Origin: Lysinibacillus pakistanensis
Lineage (GTDB): Bacteria; Bacillota; Bacilli; Bacillales_A; Planococcaceae
Assembly: GCF_030123245.1 (NCBI RefSeq)
Contig: NZ_CP126101.1
Coordinates: 2,168,501-2,232,500, forward strand
Direction: 5' to 3'
Length of the DNA: 64,000 bases
In this document: piece by piece, positions 8,757 through 17,167 of the stretch
Position numbering within the stretch: position 1 is the stretch's first letter
How the letters are laid out: each line of letters starts with the position of its first letter
The notes under the pieces: model-generated
What the model saw: the letters and a program-made list of their open reading frames with translations, nothing else
The model's database searches: none
What the model was told of the DNA's origin: nothing
Program-made: the position numbers and the translations under genes

Positions 8757-8981
8757 TTATTGCCTGTTTGTGCGGGATAGCTTGTCAAGTTGTTGTTCGA
8801 GGTTTTGTACACGCTTTGTTAGTGCTTCTACTTGTTGCTGTAATGTCTGCTGTGGGGGCAGAGGGGTAGTAGCTTTCATTTTCTTAATCATATGAATCAT
8901 GACAAAAAATATAGCTAGGAACATAACAAGAACTATACTCGTACTAACAATATCCCCAAGATTAAAACTCTTCTGTGTCAT
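8757..8981 (-). CDS. Small membrane protein with C-terminal coiled coil
   Basis: A 74-residue protein. Residues 14-33 form one hydrophobic segment (IVLVMFLAIFFVMIHM), followed by a basic and proline turn and a heptad-like helix (LQQQVEALTKRVQNLEQQLDKL, residues about 46-67). The start is ATG 8981 behind AAGGGGG; a TTG nine bases upstream is too close to that site. It stands alone, convergent with the amidohydrolase and divergent from the glycerophosphodiesterase gene. Similar short anchor-plus-coiled-coil proteins are common in Bacillaceae. Function unknown. Confidence 0.7.
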   Translation of the reverse strand: MTQKSFNLGDIVSTSIVLVMFLAIFFVMIHMIKKMKATTPLPPQQTLQQQVEALTKRVQNLEQQLDKLSRTNRQ

Positions 8982-9227
8982 TATTACCAAACCCCCTTAG
9001 ATTCTTCTCCATTATAGTATTTACTGGATGACCTATCTAAAAGTTTCAAGAAAATTGCCCAATACTATAAATACACAAATCTTAAGCATCTTTCTGGCAT
9101 ATGATATGAGACAAATTCAAATTCATTTCTATTGATTAACGTAATTTTGCAAATTGAGCATATTATATAGGAACATGTGTAGTAAGCAAAAATGGGGAAT
9201 ACGGTAGTATGGACTGGGGTGATTTAA

Positions 9228-11000
9228 ATGCAAAGAGCTGGACAAGTAATGCGACATGCTATCTACAATATATATCATTATCGCTTTGATTATATACAGG
9301 TTTTCGCGCTTATTCGGTTATGTCAGTTTTTATTCTTTTTACCTGTGTCAACGATTGTCTTCAAACTAATGCTGCGGGTAACAGGTTATACGCATATTAC
9401 TGAGCAAAATATTCAAAGCTTTATTTCACATCCCTTTGTTATTTTGATGTTATGTTTGGTAATAATGGTATTTTTGCTTTTTATTTATTATGAAATGGGC
9501 TTTCTTTTTTTAATGGCCTTTTACCAACAAAGAGGCATTCGATACCGATTTCTAACCATGTGGCAGCGATTAAATCGAAAGGTTTTTTCTTTTTTTAGTG
9601 TGCAAATACTTTTTTTTATTGTTTATCTTGTTCTGTTATTACCATTGGCTTCGTTTATGTTACCTTTAACATTAACTCAAGCAATTACTATACCACGTTT
9701 TTTGATGGAAGAGATTATGAGTACTCATGAGGGCAGACTAATCTATGCAGCCGTTGCTAGTTTTTTAGTTATCGTAGGCATCCGTAGTATATTAACATTA
9801 CCGATTTTTACAATCCAACCCAAAATTTCTATTTTCCAATCATTGATCCAGAGCTGGCGTTTCTCAAAACGCGGTCTGTTTGAAATCCTCGTTTTATTAG
9901 CTATGCTTTTAACTGGTCATTTACTAGCCCTAGTAGGAATTACGATTATCGGTACGTTGCCATTGTATATTTTGGAGCGTTTTATGCCGAGTATGGCGCT
10001 TATTACAGCAGGGATGACATTGGCATTTTTAGAAATGGTTTTTGTCGTGTTATTCACTTTACTGCAAGCAACCTATTCACAGGTAATGGTGGCTATTACC
10101 TTTAATACATCTGTTTTAGGCAAGTTTTCGCATGTGCCGAAGTTTAAGAAAAGGCGTTTAAAACCACTGTCATTTATTGTATTTTCTGTTTTTATTGCTT
10201 TAAGTGTGATGAACACCATCTCTTTAGAGAAAAGCGTCTATGCACCCGATACTAAAATCATTGCTCATCGAGGCTACACAGCAGGCAATGTGGAAAATAC
10301 AATCAGTGGTCTTGTTAGTGCAGCTAGTGCTGGAGCAGACTTAATCGAAATTGATATTCAACAAACTGTTGATGGGGAGTTTGTGGTCTTTCATGATCGA
10401 ACTTTAAGAAGATTAGCAGGGAAAAATGGTGTGATTGCCAATATGACACTCGGCGAATTAAAAACGCTGAAGATTCATGCAAATGGTTTTAGCGATAAAA
10501 TTTCCTCTCTGGATGATTTTATTGAGATTGCAAAGGCTTTAAACGTTTCATTGTTAATTGAGTTCAAGATACATGGAAAGGAAACAGAAGATGCTCTGCC
10601 CAAATTAGTAGAAAAGCTTCGGGCTTATAAGGTACTTGATTCATATTATGTGCAATCCTCTGATCCACAAATGATGACTCAATTAAAAAAATTGGCCCCA
10701 AATTTACGTGTAGGTATAGTCTATGCTTTAAATATTGGACCAATGGTTGAAACAGTAGACTTTATAGCTCTTGAGGAATCTTGGGTGACAGCTGAGCTAA
10801 TTGCTGATTTGAAGCAACAGAAAATTGATTTATTTGTATGGACGTTAAACAAGGATCGTTCTTTGCATGAATTTATTGAGAAAAATGTCAACGGTGTGAT
10901 TACTGATCATCCCGATGTCGCCTTGGATATCCGAACAAAGCAGAGCGAGCATCAATACTTTTTACAGCGTGTTCTAAATAGACTTCAATTTATATTTTAA
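9228..11000 (+). CDS. Membrane-anchored glycerophosphodiester phosphodiesterase
   Basis: A 590-residue two-part enzyme. Residues 1-325 form a multi-pass membrane domain of about six to eight segments, as in the family of membrane domains fused to GDPD enzymes. Residues about 335-575 form the GDPD barrel, with the catalytic pattern IIAHRGYTAGNVENT (His-Arg and Glu), DLIEIDIQQT and FHDRTLRRL. GDPD enzymes hydrolyse glycerophosphodiesters to sn-glycerol-3-phosphate and an alcohol; the membrane form may act on lipid head groups or lipoteichoic acid backbone. Start ATG 9228 has TGGGGTGAT upstream. The gene appears monocistronic. Confidence 0.93.
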   Translation: MQRAGQVMRHAIYNIYHYRFDYIQVFALIRLCQFLFFLPVSTIVFKLMLRVTGYTHITEQNIQSFISHPFVILMLCLVIMVFLLFIYYEMGFLFLMAFYQQRGIRYRFLTMWQRLNRKVFSFFSVQILFFIVYLVLLLPLASFMLPLTLTQAITIPRFLMEEIMSTHEGRLIYAAVASFLVIVGIRSILTLPIFTIQPKISIFQSLIQSWRFSKRGLFEILVLLAMLLTGHLLALVGITIIGTLPLYILERFMPSMALITAGMTLAFLEMVFVVLFTLLQATYSQVMVAITFNTSVLGKFSHVPKFKKRRLKPLSFIVFSVFIALSVMNTISLEKSVYAPDTKIIAHRGYTAGNVENTISGLVSAASAGADLIEIDIQQTVDGEFVVFHDRTLRRLAGKNGVIANMTLGELKTLKIHANGFSDKISSLDDFIEIAKALNVSLLIEFKIHGKETEDALPKLVEKLRAYKVLDSYYVQSSDPQMMTQLKKLAPNLRVGIVYALNIGPMVETVDFIALEESWVTAELIADLKQQKIDLFVWTLNKDRSLHEFIEKNVNGVITDHPDVALDIRTKQSEHQYFLQRVLNRLQFIF

Positions 11001-11127
11001 ATAGCATCCTAAATGAATATGGAGGAAGCATTTTAGGATAACTGTCAAATAAAATATAGAGCTGTAACCTTTTTCATTTGAATACGACTACTTTTATGAA
11101 TTCGAAATGATGAAGGAGATGCTTTTT

Positions 11128-12075
11128 ATGAAAATGAAGAAAGTCGTACCATTTGCGATGACAGCTTTATTAATCGGGAGCGCATTCGGTGTTCCATCCG
11201 CATTCGCAAACGAAGAAGAAGCAGCTGTGACAAAAGCAGCTAATAATAAGGAGCAAAATCCACAAGTTCAGCCTATTTTTATTAAAGTAGCTGGCACTGT
11301 AGAAAATGTTGAAACTCATAATAAAGCGACATATTATACGGTGAAAGATGGCGAAAATATAAATGTTTTTGTGGTCACAGACGATACATTAGTATTTGAT
11401 AATACGGGTAAAGAGGTAAAGCTTCAAAAGGGTGATAAAGTAACGGCTTATACGTATGCCAATAAGCCGATGATTATGATTTATCCGCCTCAATATAACC
11501 CAGAGGCAATCATTGTGGAAACAAAAGAAATGGGAAGTGTTGAGCTTGATTTTTTCAATAAAGATTTAGTCAATACAAATAACACATTAAAGCTTAATAT
11601 TGGTGAACAGACAAAATTACTTAGCCTATCTGGTAAAGAAGTAGAAGTAGCTGATTTAGCTGAGCAACATTTACTAGTGTTTTATACCATCGCAACAATG
11701 AGCATTCCAGCTCAAACACCACCTTCAAAAGTGGTTGTAATAGATACAATTACTGAAAAGCCAGGTGAGGTTGATCCTGAAGAAGGGAAGCCATCTGAAT
11801 CTGCTGTACAAGAAATTATTAATAAAGATTTTTATGAAGTAGATGGTACAAAAATGGTACCATTACGCTTAATTGCTGAAGAGTTAGGCTTTATTGTAGA
11901 ATCAACAGGAAAAGGCGCAATTGTTTCTAAAGGTGCACGATCTTATACAATTACGCGAGGTCAAAAAGAATATGGTTATAATAAGGCAATTCGTCACTTT
12001 GAAGCGGCACCAGCTTTATTAGAGCCAACAAAAACCTATGTTCCACTTGAATTTGTGGAAGAATTAATGAAATAA
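11128..12075 (+). CDS. Secreted copper amine oxidase N-domain protein
   Basis: A 315-residue exported protein. The signal peptide has a KMKK start, a hydrophobic core and an AFA cleavage site near residue 27. A middle beta-rich region (about 40-210) has no recognised name. The C-terminal 85 residues (VDGTKMVPLRLIAEELGF ... TYVPLEFVEELM) match the copper amine oxidase N-terminal domain, which in Bacillota is usually a cell-wall-associated module, not an oxidase. ATG 11128 was chosen because GAAGGAGATG lies 8 bases upstream and the seven residues before it would spoil the signal peptide. A terminator follows directly. Confidence 0.85.
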   Translation: MKMKKVVPFAMTALLIGSAFGVPSAFANEEEAAVTKAANNKEQNPQVQPIFIKVAGTVENVETHNKATYYTVKDGENINVFVVTDDTLVFDNTGKEVKLQKGDKVTAYTYANKPMIMIYPPQYNPEAIIVETKEMGSVELDFFNKDLVNTNNTLKLNIGEQTKLLSLSGKEVEVADLAEQHLLVFYTIATMSIPAQTPPSKVVVIDTITEKPGEVDPEEGKPSESAVQEIINKDFYEVDGTKMVPLRLIAEELGFIVESTGKGAIVSKGARSYTITRGQKEYGYNKAIRHFEAAPALLEPTKTYVPLEFVEELMK

Positions 12076-12085
12076 CAACTATGTT

Positions 12086-12118
12086 CCCTCCATAGCAGCT
12101 AGCTATGGAGGGTTTTTA
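12086..12118 (+). terminator. Terminator after the copper amine oxidase-domain gene
   Basis: Stem CCCTCCATAG / CTATGGAGGG with a 7-base loop, followed by TTTTT. Confidence 0.9.
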
Positions 12119-12222
12119 TCTTCTCTTAAAATTAATTTTCAATAAATTATTTTGGACAATAAACAAAAGAAATAGCATGTTTTTGGTTATATTCAAAATA
12201 GTAATAATAATCTGATAATTTA

Positions 12223-12289
12223 TTGACTTTTTACTGACCTAAAAATAATATGTACAATAACCGGTTTAACAAATAAATGCTTTAAAGCA
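12223..12289 (+). promoter_or_regulatory. Promoter and palindrome ahead of the symporter operon
   Basis: TTGACT (12223-12228) and TAATAT (12246-12251) are 17 bases apart. A perfect 12-bp palindrome TGCTTTAAAGCA (12278-12289) sits about 20 bases after the expected start of transcription and could be a regulator site. The palindrome is short, so chance is possible. Confidence 0.45.
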
Positions 12290-12337
12290 GCAATTAAATG
12301 TTTGAATAATGATATAAAGACACAAGGGGTGATTGAT

Positions 12338-12613
12338 TTGAAATCAGTTGTAACAAGAAATATCATTTTCTCTGCTTGCTTTATCGGGTTAATTTTACTA
12401 GCAAGTTTTCCAGGCTTATTTGATTTTAGTAATAAAATTGAGCCAAGAATTTTCAGTTTATCCTTTGCTTATTTTTGGCAAATTTCTATGAATATCTTGA
12501 TTTTTGCGCTATTAATAATTTGGTATTTTGTAGATTCCAAGTATGGGGATTTAGATATTGATATAGAGCCTTTAACGAAAGCCGAATTGCTAGAAAGAGA
12601 GGTGACTCGTTAA
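12338..12613 (+). CDS. Small two-helix membrane partner of a sodium:solute symporter
   Basis: A 91-residue protein with membrane segments at about residues 8-27 and 44-63 and an acidic C-terminus (DSKYGDLDIDIEPLTKAELLERE). It starts at TTG 12338 behind AAGGGGTG, and its stop touches the symporter start, so translation is coupled. Small two-helix proteins (DUF485, DUF3311 or YhdT types) are regularly encoded just before sodium:solute symporters such as PanF or ActP. I cannot say which of these families it belongs to. Confidence 0.75.
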   Translation: MKSVVTRNIIFSACFIGLILLASFPGLFDFSNKIEPRIFSLSFAYFWQISMNILIFALLIIWYFVDSKYGDLDIDIEPLTKAELLEREVTR

Positions 12614-14136
12614 TGCTATCTATTACCTTTATTGTCATCTTCTTTGTCATCGTTTTTGCAATCAATGCTAAAAATTTTGGTGTTAAGTCATTCGAGGAAT
12701 ATGCAACTGCACGAGGAAGCTTTGGGGTTGTGGCGATTTCATTAGCCGTATTTTCAACCTGGTATGTTGGTGCCACATTTACTGCTTTTGCAGGCTATTC
12801 AGTAGGCTATGGATTTATTGGTCTTTACGTACTGACATATGCAACCTTAACAATGCTTTCCATGTATTTGGTTGCCGAAAAAACATATATTTGGGGTAAA
12901 AAATATCATATTGGTACGCAGGCTGAGTTAATGGATTTACGCTACAAAAGCAGCATGGTGCGGTTAGTAGTCGGTATTGCAGGAATTGTCTTTACTGCCC
13001 CATGGCTATTAATGGAATGGATTACCCAGGGCGTTATTTTCAACTATGCCACGAACGGTTTAATTAGCCCTGTTGTTGGGATGATTATTGGCATTATTGT
13101 TGTGCTTGCTTATGTTTCATTAGGTGGAATGAAATCAGTCATTACAGCGAATATTTTCCAAGGTGCTTTTATGTTTTTCGTTGGAACTGGTGTAATGATT
13201 TATATGATTTTTAAATTTGCTGGAGGAATATCTTCAGGTATGGATTCTTTAGTGGCTAATTATCCTGAAACATTAACATTCCCTGGACCTGGTTGGGAAT
13301 TACCTACTCCGTTTTGGACGTCGATTATTATAACTAGTGGATTAGGAGGATTCATGTGGCCGTGGGTATATAATAAATTATTTGCCTCAGATAGTATTCG
13401 CTCCATCAAACAATCTGCATTAATTGCGCCTATTATCGGAGGGATCTTCTATGTAGCGTTCCAGCTACTCGGAAATGTACTGTATATGAATGATACAGCA
13501 AGAAGTAATCCTGAAGAAGCGTATATGTGGGCAGCTGGACAAATTGGGCCATTCGTACTTGCTCTCATGTCTACAGTTATTATGGCGACAAGTATTGCAA
13601 CAGTAAGTGGAATTATTCAAGCTATGTCAACATCGATTTCTCGTGATGTTGCGACCGTTATTAAAAAAGATATTTCTGAAAAAACGGCAATGAAAATAGC
13701 AAGAATATCAGTATTTATAATAGGAGCCATTTGTGCAGTATTAGCAACGGTAGATGTAGGGGCATTAATTAATGTAGCATTATTGTCCTATCAAGGGATT
13801 ATTATGATTTTCCCTGTGGTGATTCTTGGTCTATATTGGAAGCGTGCGAATAAAGAGGGTGCAATTGCAGGAATGCTTGTTGGCACAATTGTATCCATGA
13901 CACTAACTGTAACAGAGCCAGCATTTATTGCAGATTTAGGATGGTCTGCTGGTGTATACGGTCTGATAATAACAACTATTATTATGATTATTGCTGGGTA
14001 TATGAAACCAATAGAGGGACATGTTGAGGAACTGTGGCAAGATGTAGAAATGGCAAGACAACATAAAAAGGCAGTTTCGCTGAATGCAACAGAAACGGAA
14101 CCAGTCGTGGCGAATATCGGCTTGAAAAATGAGTAA
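12613..14136 (+). CDS. Sodium:solute symporter (SSS family)
   Basis: A 507-residue transporter with about 13 membrane helices. It begins with an extracytoplasmic N-terminal helix and has SSS features such as FSTWYVGATFTAFAGYSVGYG near residues 46-66 and an SSS core pattern near ATSIATVSGIIQAMSTSISRD (about 320-340). It would import an organic solute with sodium. The cluster contains amidohydrolases and dehydrogenases, so the solute is probably an N-acylated or hydroxylated organic compound, but the sequence does not identify it. It directly follows its small partner gene; the M20 enzyme starts 15 bases downstream. Confidence 0.92.
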   Translation: MLSITFIVIFFVIVFAINAKNFGVKSFEEYATARGSFGVVAISLAVFSTWYVGATFTAFAGYSVGYGFIGLYVLTYATLTMLSMYLVAEKTYIWGKKYHIGTQAELMDLRYKSSMVRLVVGIAGIVFTAPWLLMEWITQGVIFNYATNGLISPVVGMIIGIIVVLAYVSLGGMKSVITANIFQGAFMFFVGTGVMIYMIFKFAGGISSGMDSLVANYPETLTFPGPGWELPTPFWTSIIITSGLGGFMWPWVYNKLFASDSIRSIKQSALIAPIIGGIFYVAFQLLGNVLYMNDTARSNPEEAYMWAAGQIGPFVLALMSTVIMATSIATVSGIIQAMSTSISRDVATVIKKDISEKTAMKIARISVFIIGAICAVLATVDVGALINVALLSYQGIIMIFPVVILGLYWKRANKEGAIAGMLVGTIVSMTLTVTEPAFIADLGWSAGVYGLIITTIIMIIAGYMKPIEGHVEELWQDVEMARQHKKAVSLNATETEPVVANIGLKNE

Positions 14137-14151
14137 AACAGGAGGAATAAT

Positions 14152-15483
14152 ATGAAAAATACATTATCAGTTGAAAACATTCAGCGAGACGTGTTAGCTA
14201 CCATAGATGAGATGCGTGAAGAAATCATTCAATTAGCAAGTAATATGGTGAAAATTCCAAGTGTAAACCCAAATTACGATGGGGTCAACAAGGCTGAAGT
14301 GATTGGTGGAGAAAAGAATGTACAGCTATTTTTGAAGCCAATCTTTGAAGGAATTTGCGATGAAGTAGATATGTGGGAGGTTGAGGAGCATCGGCCAAAT
14401 TTAGTAGGAAGAATGAAAGGTTCAGGTAATGGTGGTAAATCTCTTATTTTTAATGGACATATTGATGTAGTGCCTCCTGGTCCAAACTCAGACTGGAAAT
14501 TTAATGATCCATTTTCGGGTAGAGTGGAAGATGGCAGATTGTATGGACGTGGCGCATGTGATATGAAAGGTGGAATTGCTGCTCAAATTATGGCAGCAAA
14601 AGCCTTGAAGAAATTAGGTGTGCAGTTGAAAGGGGATCTATTGCTAGAAACGGTTGTTGGTGAAGAAACGATGGATCATGAACTGGGGGTTACTGCTACT
14701 GTGGAAAGAGGCTATACGGCTGATGCGGCAATTGTATCAGAACCCTCTGGGCCACCACAAAGTTTAGCTGTAGTGCCAGTTAGTCCAGGTGTCATTAGAA
14801 TGCATATAACAGTTAAAGGGAAAACAACACATGCTTCTGTCCGTAGAGAGTTTATTCGGGCAGGTGGGAAGCATGGTGAGGTTGGCATCAATGCCGTCGA
14901 AAAAGGGATGTATATTGTACAAGCACTACAACAATTAGAAGACGAATGGGGATTTACCAAAAAACATGAGCTGTTTGAACCAGGACATTTTTCAATTCAT
15001 CCCGGCATCATACATGGAAAATCCTATGATGTAGATTTACCGTTTGTCGTTTCGGATTATTGTACGATTCAATATGCAGTATGGCACCATCCTAAGGAAA
15101 CCTTTGAGGAAGTAAAGGCAGAAATTTTAGGACATGTAGAAAGAGCTGTGCAGAATGATTTATGGTTACGAATTAATCCTCCAGAAGTTGAATTTTTATT
15201 GCATTGGCCTGCATTTGATGTAGCGGTAGATCATCCGATTGTGCAAGCAACAAGTCGTGCACACAAAGAAGCAACCGGTGAAGAAGCGACTATTCATGGC
15301 TTTGTAGCCGTGGCGGATGCAGCATTTTTAAATGCCAAGGGAATTCCTTCTATTATATATGGTCCAGGAAGTATTTTAGTAGCCCACGCTGCAAATGAGT
15401 ACGTACTAGTTGAGGATTTAATAAAAGCTGCTAAAACATATGCCTTAACAGCCATAGATTGGTGCGGTATTGAGGGTTTATAA
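14152..15483 (+). CDS. M20-family amidohydrolase (ArgE/DapE-like), 443 residues
   Basis: A zinc hydrolase of the M20 deacylase/peptidase family. Metal and catalytic positions are visible as NGHIDVVPPG near residues 101-110, GRGACDMKGG near 129-138 and VGEETMDHE near 170. At 443 residues it is longer than typical ArgE (about 375-385). Such enzymes split amide bonds of N-acyl amino compounds. It is co-oriented with the symporter (15-base gap, AGGAGG site) and two SDR genes, suggesting cleavage of an imported amide before oxidation. A second, distinct M20 gene lies across the divergent regulator at 19049. Confidence 0.88.
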   Translation: MKNTLSVENIQRDVLATIDEMREEIIQLASNMVKIPSVNPNYDGVNKAEVIGGEKNVQLFLKPIFEGICDEVDMWEVEEHRPNLVGRMKGSGNGGKSLIFNGHIDVVPPGPNSDWKFNDPFSGRVEDGRLYGRGACDMKGGIAAQIMAAKALKKLGVQLKGDLLLETVVGEETMDHELGVTATVERGYTADAAIVSEPSGPPQSLAVVPVSPGVIRMHITVKGKTTHASVRREFIRAGGKHGEVGINAVEKGMYIVQALQQLEDEWGFTKKHELFEPGHFSIHPGIIHGKSYDVDLPFVVSDYCTIQYAVWHHPKETFEEVKAEILGHVERAVQNDLWLRINPPEVEFLLHWPAFDVAVDHPIVQATSRAHKEATGEEATIHGFVAVADAAFLNAKGIPSIIYGPGSILVAHAANEYVLVEDLIKAAKTYALTAIDWCGIEGL

Positions 15484-15498
15484 AAGGAGGTGTAGATG

Positions 15499-16326
15499 AT
15501 GGGGAAATTAGCTGGGAAAACTGCCTTTATTACAGGTGGTGCTCGAGGAATGGGCAGGGAGTATGCTCTACGGTTTGCAGAGGAAGGCGCAGCAATCGTG
15601 ATTACTGATATTGCGAAGGATGTCCCGACTGTTGCCTATGAAATGGCAAAACAATCGGAATTAGCACAGACCGTGGATGAAATAAAAAAGCACGGTGTAG
15701 ATGCCTTAGGTTTAGTAGCGGATGTTCGTAATGCACAGGAGCTTGAATTAGCTGTACAAAAGACCATTGAACATTTTGGAAAAATCGATATTCTAGTAAC
15801 AAATGCGGGCATATTATCGTATAACAAGCTATGGGAGATGTCAGAACAGCAATGGGATGAAATGCTCGATATTTGCTTAAAGGGTACCTGGTTAACCTGT
15901 AAATATGTACTTCCACATATGATTGATCGTCAAGCAGGGAAAATTTTATGTGTATCATCAGTGAATGGACTTCGAGGCGGTCAAAATGTAGGACATTATG
16001 TGGCTGCAAAACATGGAGTATTAGGATTAGTCAAAACTTTAGCAATGGAGGTAGGGCCCTATAATATTCATGTCAACGCTATTTGTCCAACCGCTGTTGA
16101 TACAACAATGGCTAATAATCAAGCTACCTATGATCGTTTGGCTAACAAAAAAGGAGCTACAAGAGAAGAAGCGACACCTGCATTTGGCAATCATCATGTA
16201 TTCCCACATCAAGATTTTATCGCGCCGAAGGATGTTATTAATGCAGCACTTTTCTTAGTGTCAGATGATTCCAACAATATTTCAGGATCACATATTGCAG
16301 TGGATGCTGGCTATTTGACAATGTAG
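15499..16326 (+). CDS. SDR oxidoreductase of the mycofactocin-associated type
   Basis: A 275-residue short-chain dehydrogenase. The nucleotide loop is TGGARGMGREYA and the catalytic set is Ser in CVSSVNG with Tyr/Lys in YVAAK. Unlike a plain 250-residue SDR, it has an insertion after the second strand (DVPTVAYEMAKQSELAQTVD, residues about 37-56) and a long pre-C-terminal loop (QATYDRLANKKGATREEA ... FGNHHVFPHQDFIAPKD). I recognise this layout from the carveol-dehydrogenase-like SDR family linked to mycofactocin in Actinobacteria, whose NAD is non-exchangeable. No mycofactocin genes lie in this window. Ribosome site AAGGAGG fits ATG 15499 (or 15496). It probably oxidises a secondary alcohol in this pathway. 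Confidence 0.82.
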   Translation: MGKLAGKTAFITGGARGMGREYALRFAEEGAAIVITDIAKDVPTVAYEMAKQSELAQTVDEIKKHGVDALGLVADVRNAQELELAVQKTIEHFGKIDILVTNAGILSYNKLWEMSEQQWDEMLDICLKGTWLTCKYVLPHMIDRQAGKILCVSSVNGLRGGQNVGHYVAAKHGVLGLVKTLAMEVGPYNIHVNAICPTAVDTTMANNQATYDRLANKKGATREEATPAFGNHHVFPHQDFIAPKDVINAALFLVSDDSNNISGSHIAVDAGYLTM

Positions 16327-16337
16327 GAGGGAACTAT

Positions 16338-17105
16338 ATGGTAGGTAGATTACAGGATAAAGTTGTAGTGATTACAGGTGCTGCACAGGGAATCGGCTTT
16401 GCAACAGCGAGGAAATGTGGCCAAGAGGGAGCGAAAGTCGTTATTTCGGATTTTAATGTAGAAAAATTACAGGAGGCTTCTAGACAATTACAGCTAGATG
16501 GCTTTGATGTTCATGCAGTAGTATGTAATATCACAGATGAAGAGCATATTGCTAAGCTTTATGAGGAAGCAATAAAAAAATATGGCTATATTACAACAAT
16601 TGTTAATAATGCAGGCATTTTTGTCAATAATACAGCCGAAACCTTTGATGTGATCACCTTTGAAAAAATTGCTAATATCAATATTAAAGGTGTGATGCTC
16701 AGCACTAAACATGCCATTCCATATTTAAAGGGACAAGAGGGTAGTTCTATCATCAATTTGGCATCTATTTCAGGTATGATCGGTACCAAAAACCATAATT
16801 TGTATATTATGACAAAGCATGCAGTGGTAGGTATTACACGAAGTACTGCTGTAGAGCTTGGGCAGTATGGGATTCGTGTTAATGCAGTATGCCCAGGATT
16901 AACAGACACGAATATGGCAGAGCAGCTAATCGAGGGAGATGGGGGCGGTCAATCTATACGGCAGGCTTATGAAAATGCCTATTTATTAGGAAGATTAGGT
17001 AGACCAGAAGAAATCGCCAATACAATTTCATTCTTAGCTTCAAATGAAGCATCCTTTATCACGGGGGCCTTAATACCTGTGGATGGTGGCTATACGGCAA
17101 CTTAA
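16338..17105 (+). CDS. SDR-family oxidoreductase
   Basis: A 255-residue classical short-chain dehydrogenase with cofactor loop TGAAQGIGFA (residues 14-23), NNAG motif, catalytic Ser in NLASISG, Tyr and Lys in YIMTK, and C-terminal GALIPVDGGYTA. The acidic residue after strand 2 (VISDFN) suggests NAD over NADP. It is the last gene of the symporter operon, 11 bases after the other SDR, behind GGAGGG. Two SDRs in tandem may oxidise successive hydroxyls or opposite stereoisomers. The shared terminator follows. Confidence 0.9.
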   Translation: MVGRLQDKVVVITGAAQGIGFATARKCGQEGAKVVISDFNVEKLQEASRQLQLDGFDVHAVVCNITDEEHIAKLYEEAIKKYGYITTIVNNAGIFVNNTAETFDVITFEKIANINIKGVMLSTKHAIPYLKGQEGSSIINLASISGMIGTKNHNLYIMTKHAVVGITRSTAVELGQYGIRVNAVCPGLTDTNMAEQLIEGDGGGQSIRQAYENAYLLGRLGRPEEIANTISFLASNEASFITGALIPVDGGYTAT

Positions 17106-17112
17106 ATTATCT

Positions 17113-17157
17113 AAAAACAGTCTATTTTTATCGATTACATAAAAATAGACTGTTTTT
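17113..17157. terminator. Bidirectional terminator between convergent SDR and PucR genes
   Basis: A perfect 19-bp inverted repeat (AAAAACAGTCTATTTTTAT and its complement) with a 7-base loop, carrying A and T runs on both sides. It can end transcripts from both directions. Confidence 0.9.
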
Positions 17158-17167
17158 GGTACAGCAA

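Noticed and set aside
12338..17105. Pantothenate catabolism (PanF-like symporter, amidase, pantoate dehydrogenase)
   Set aside because: The gene types would fit, but nothing in the sequences points to pantothenate over other amides.
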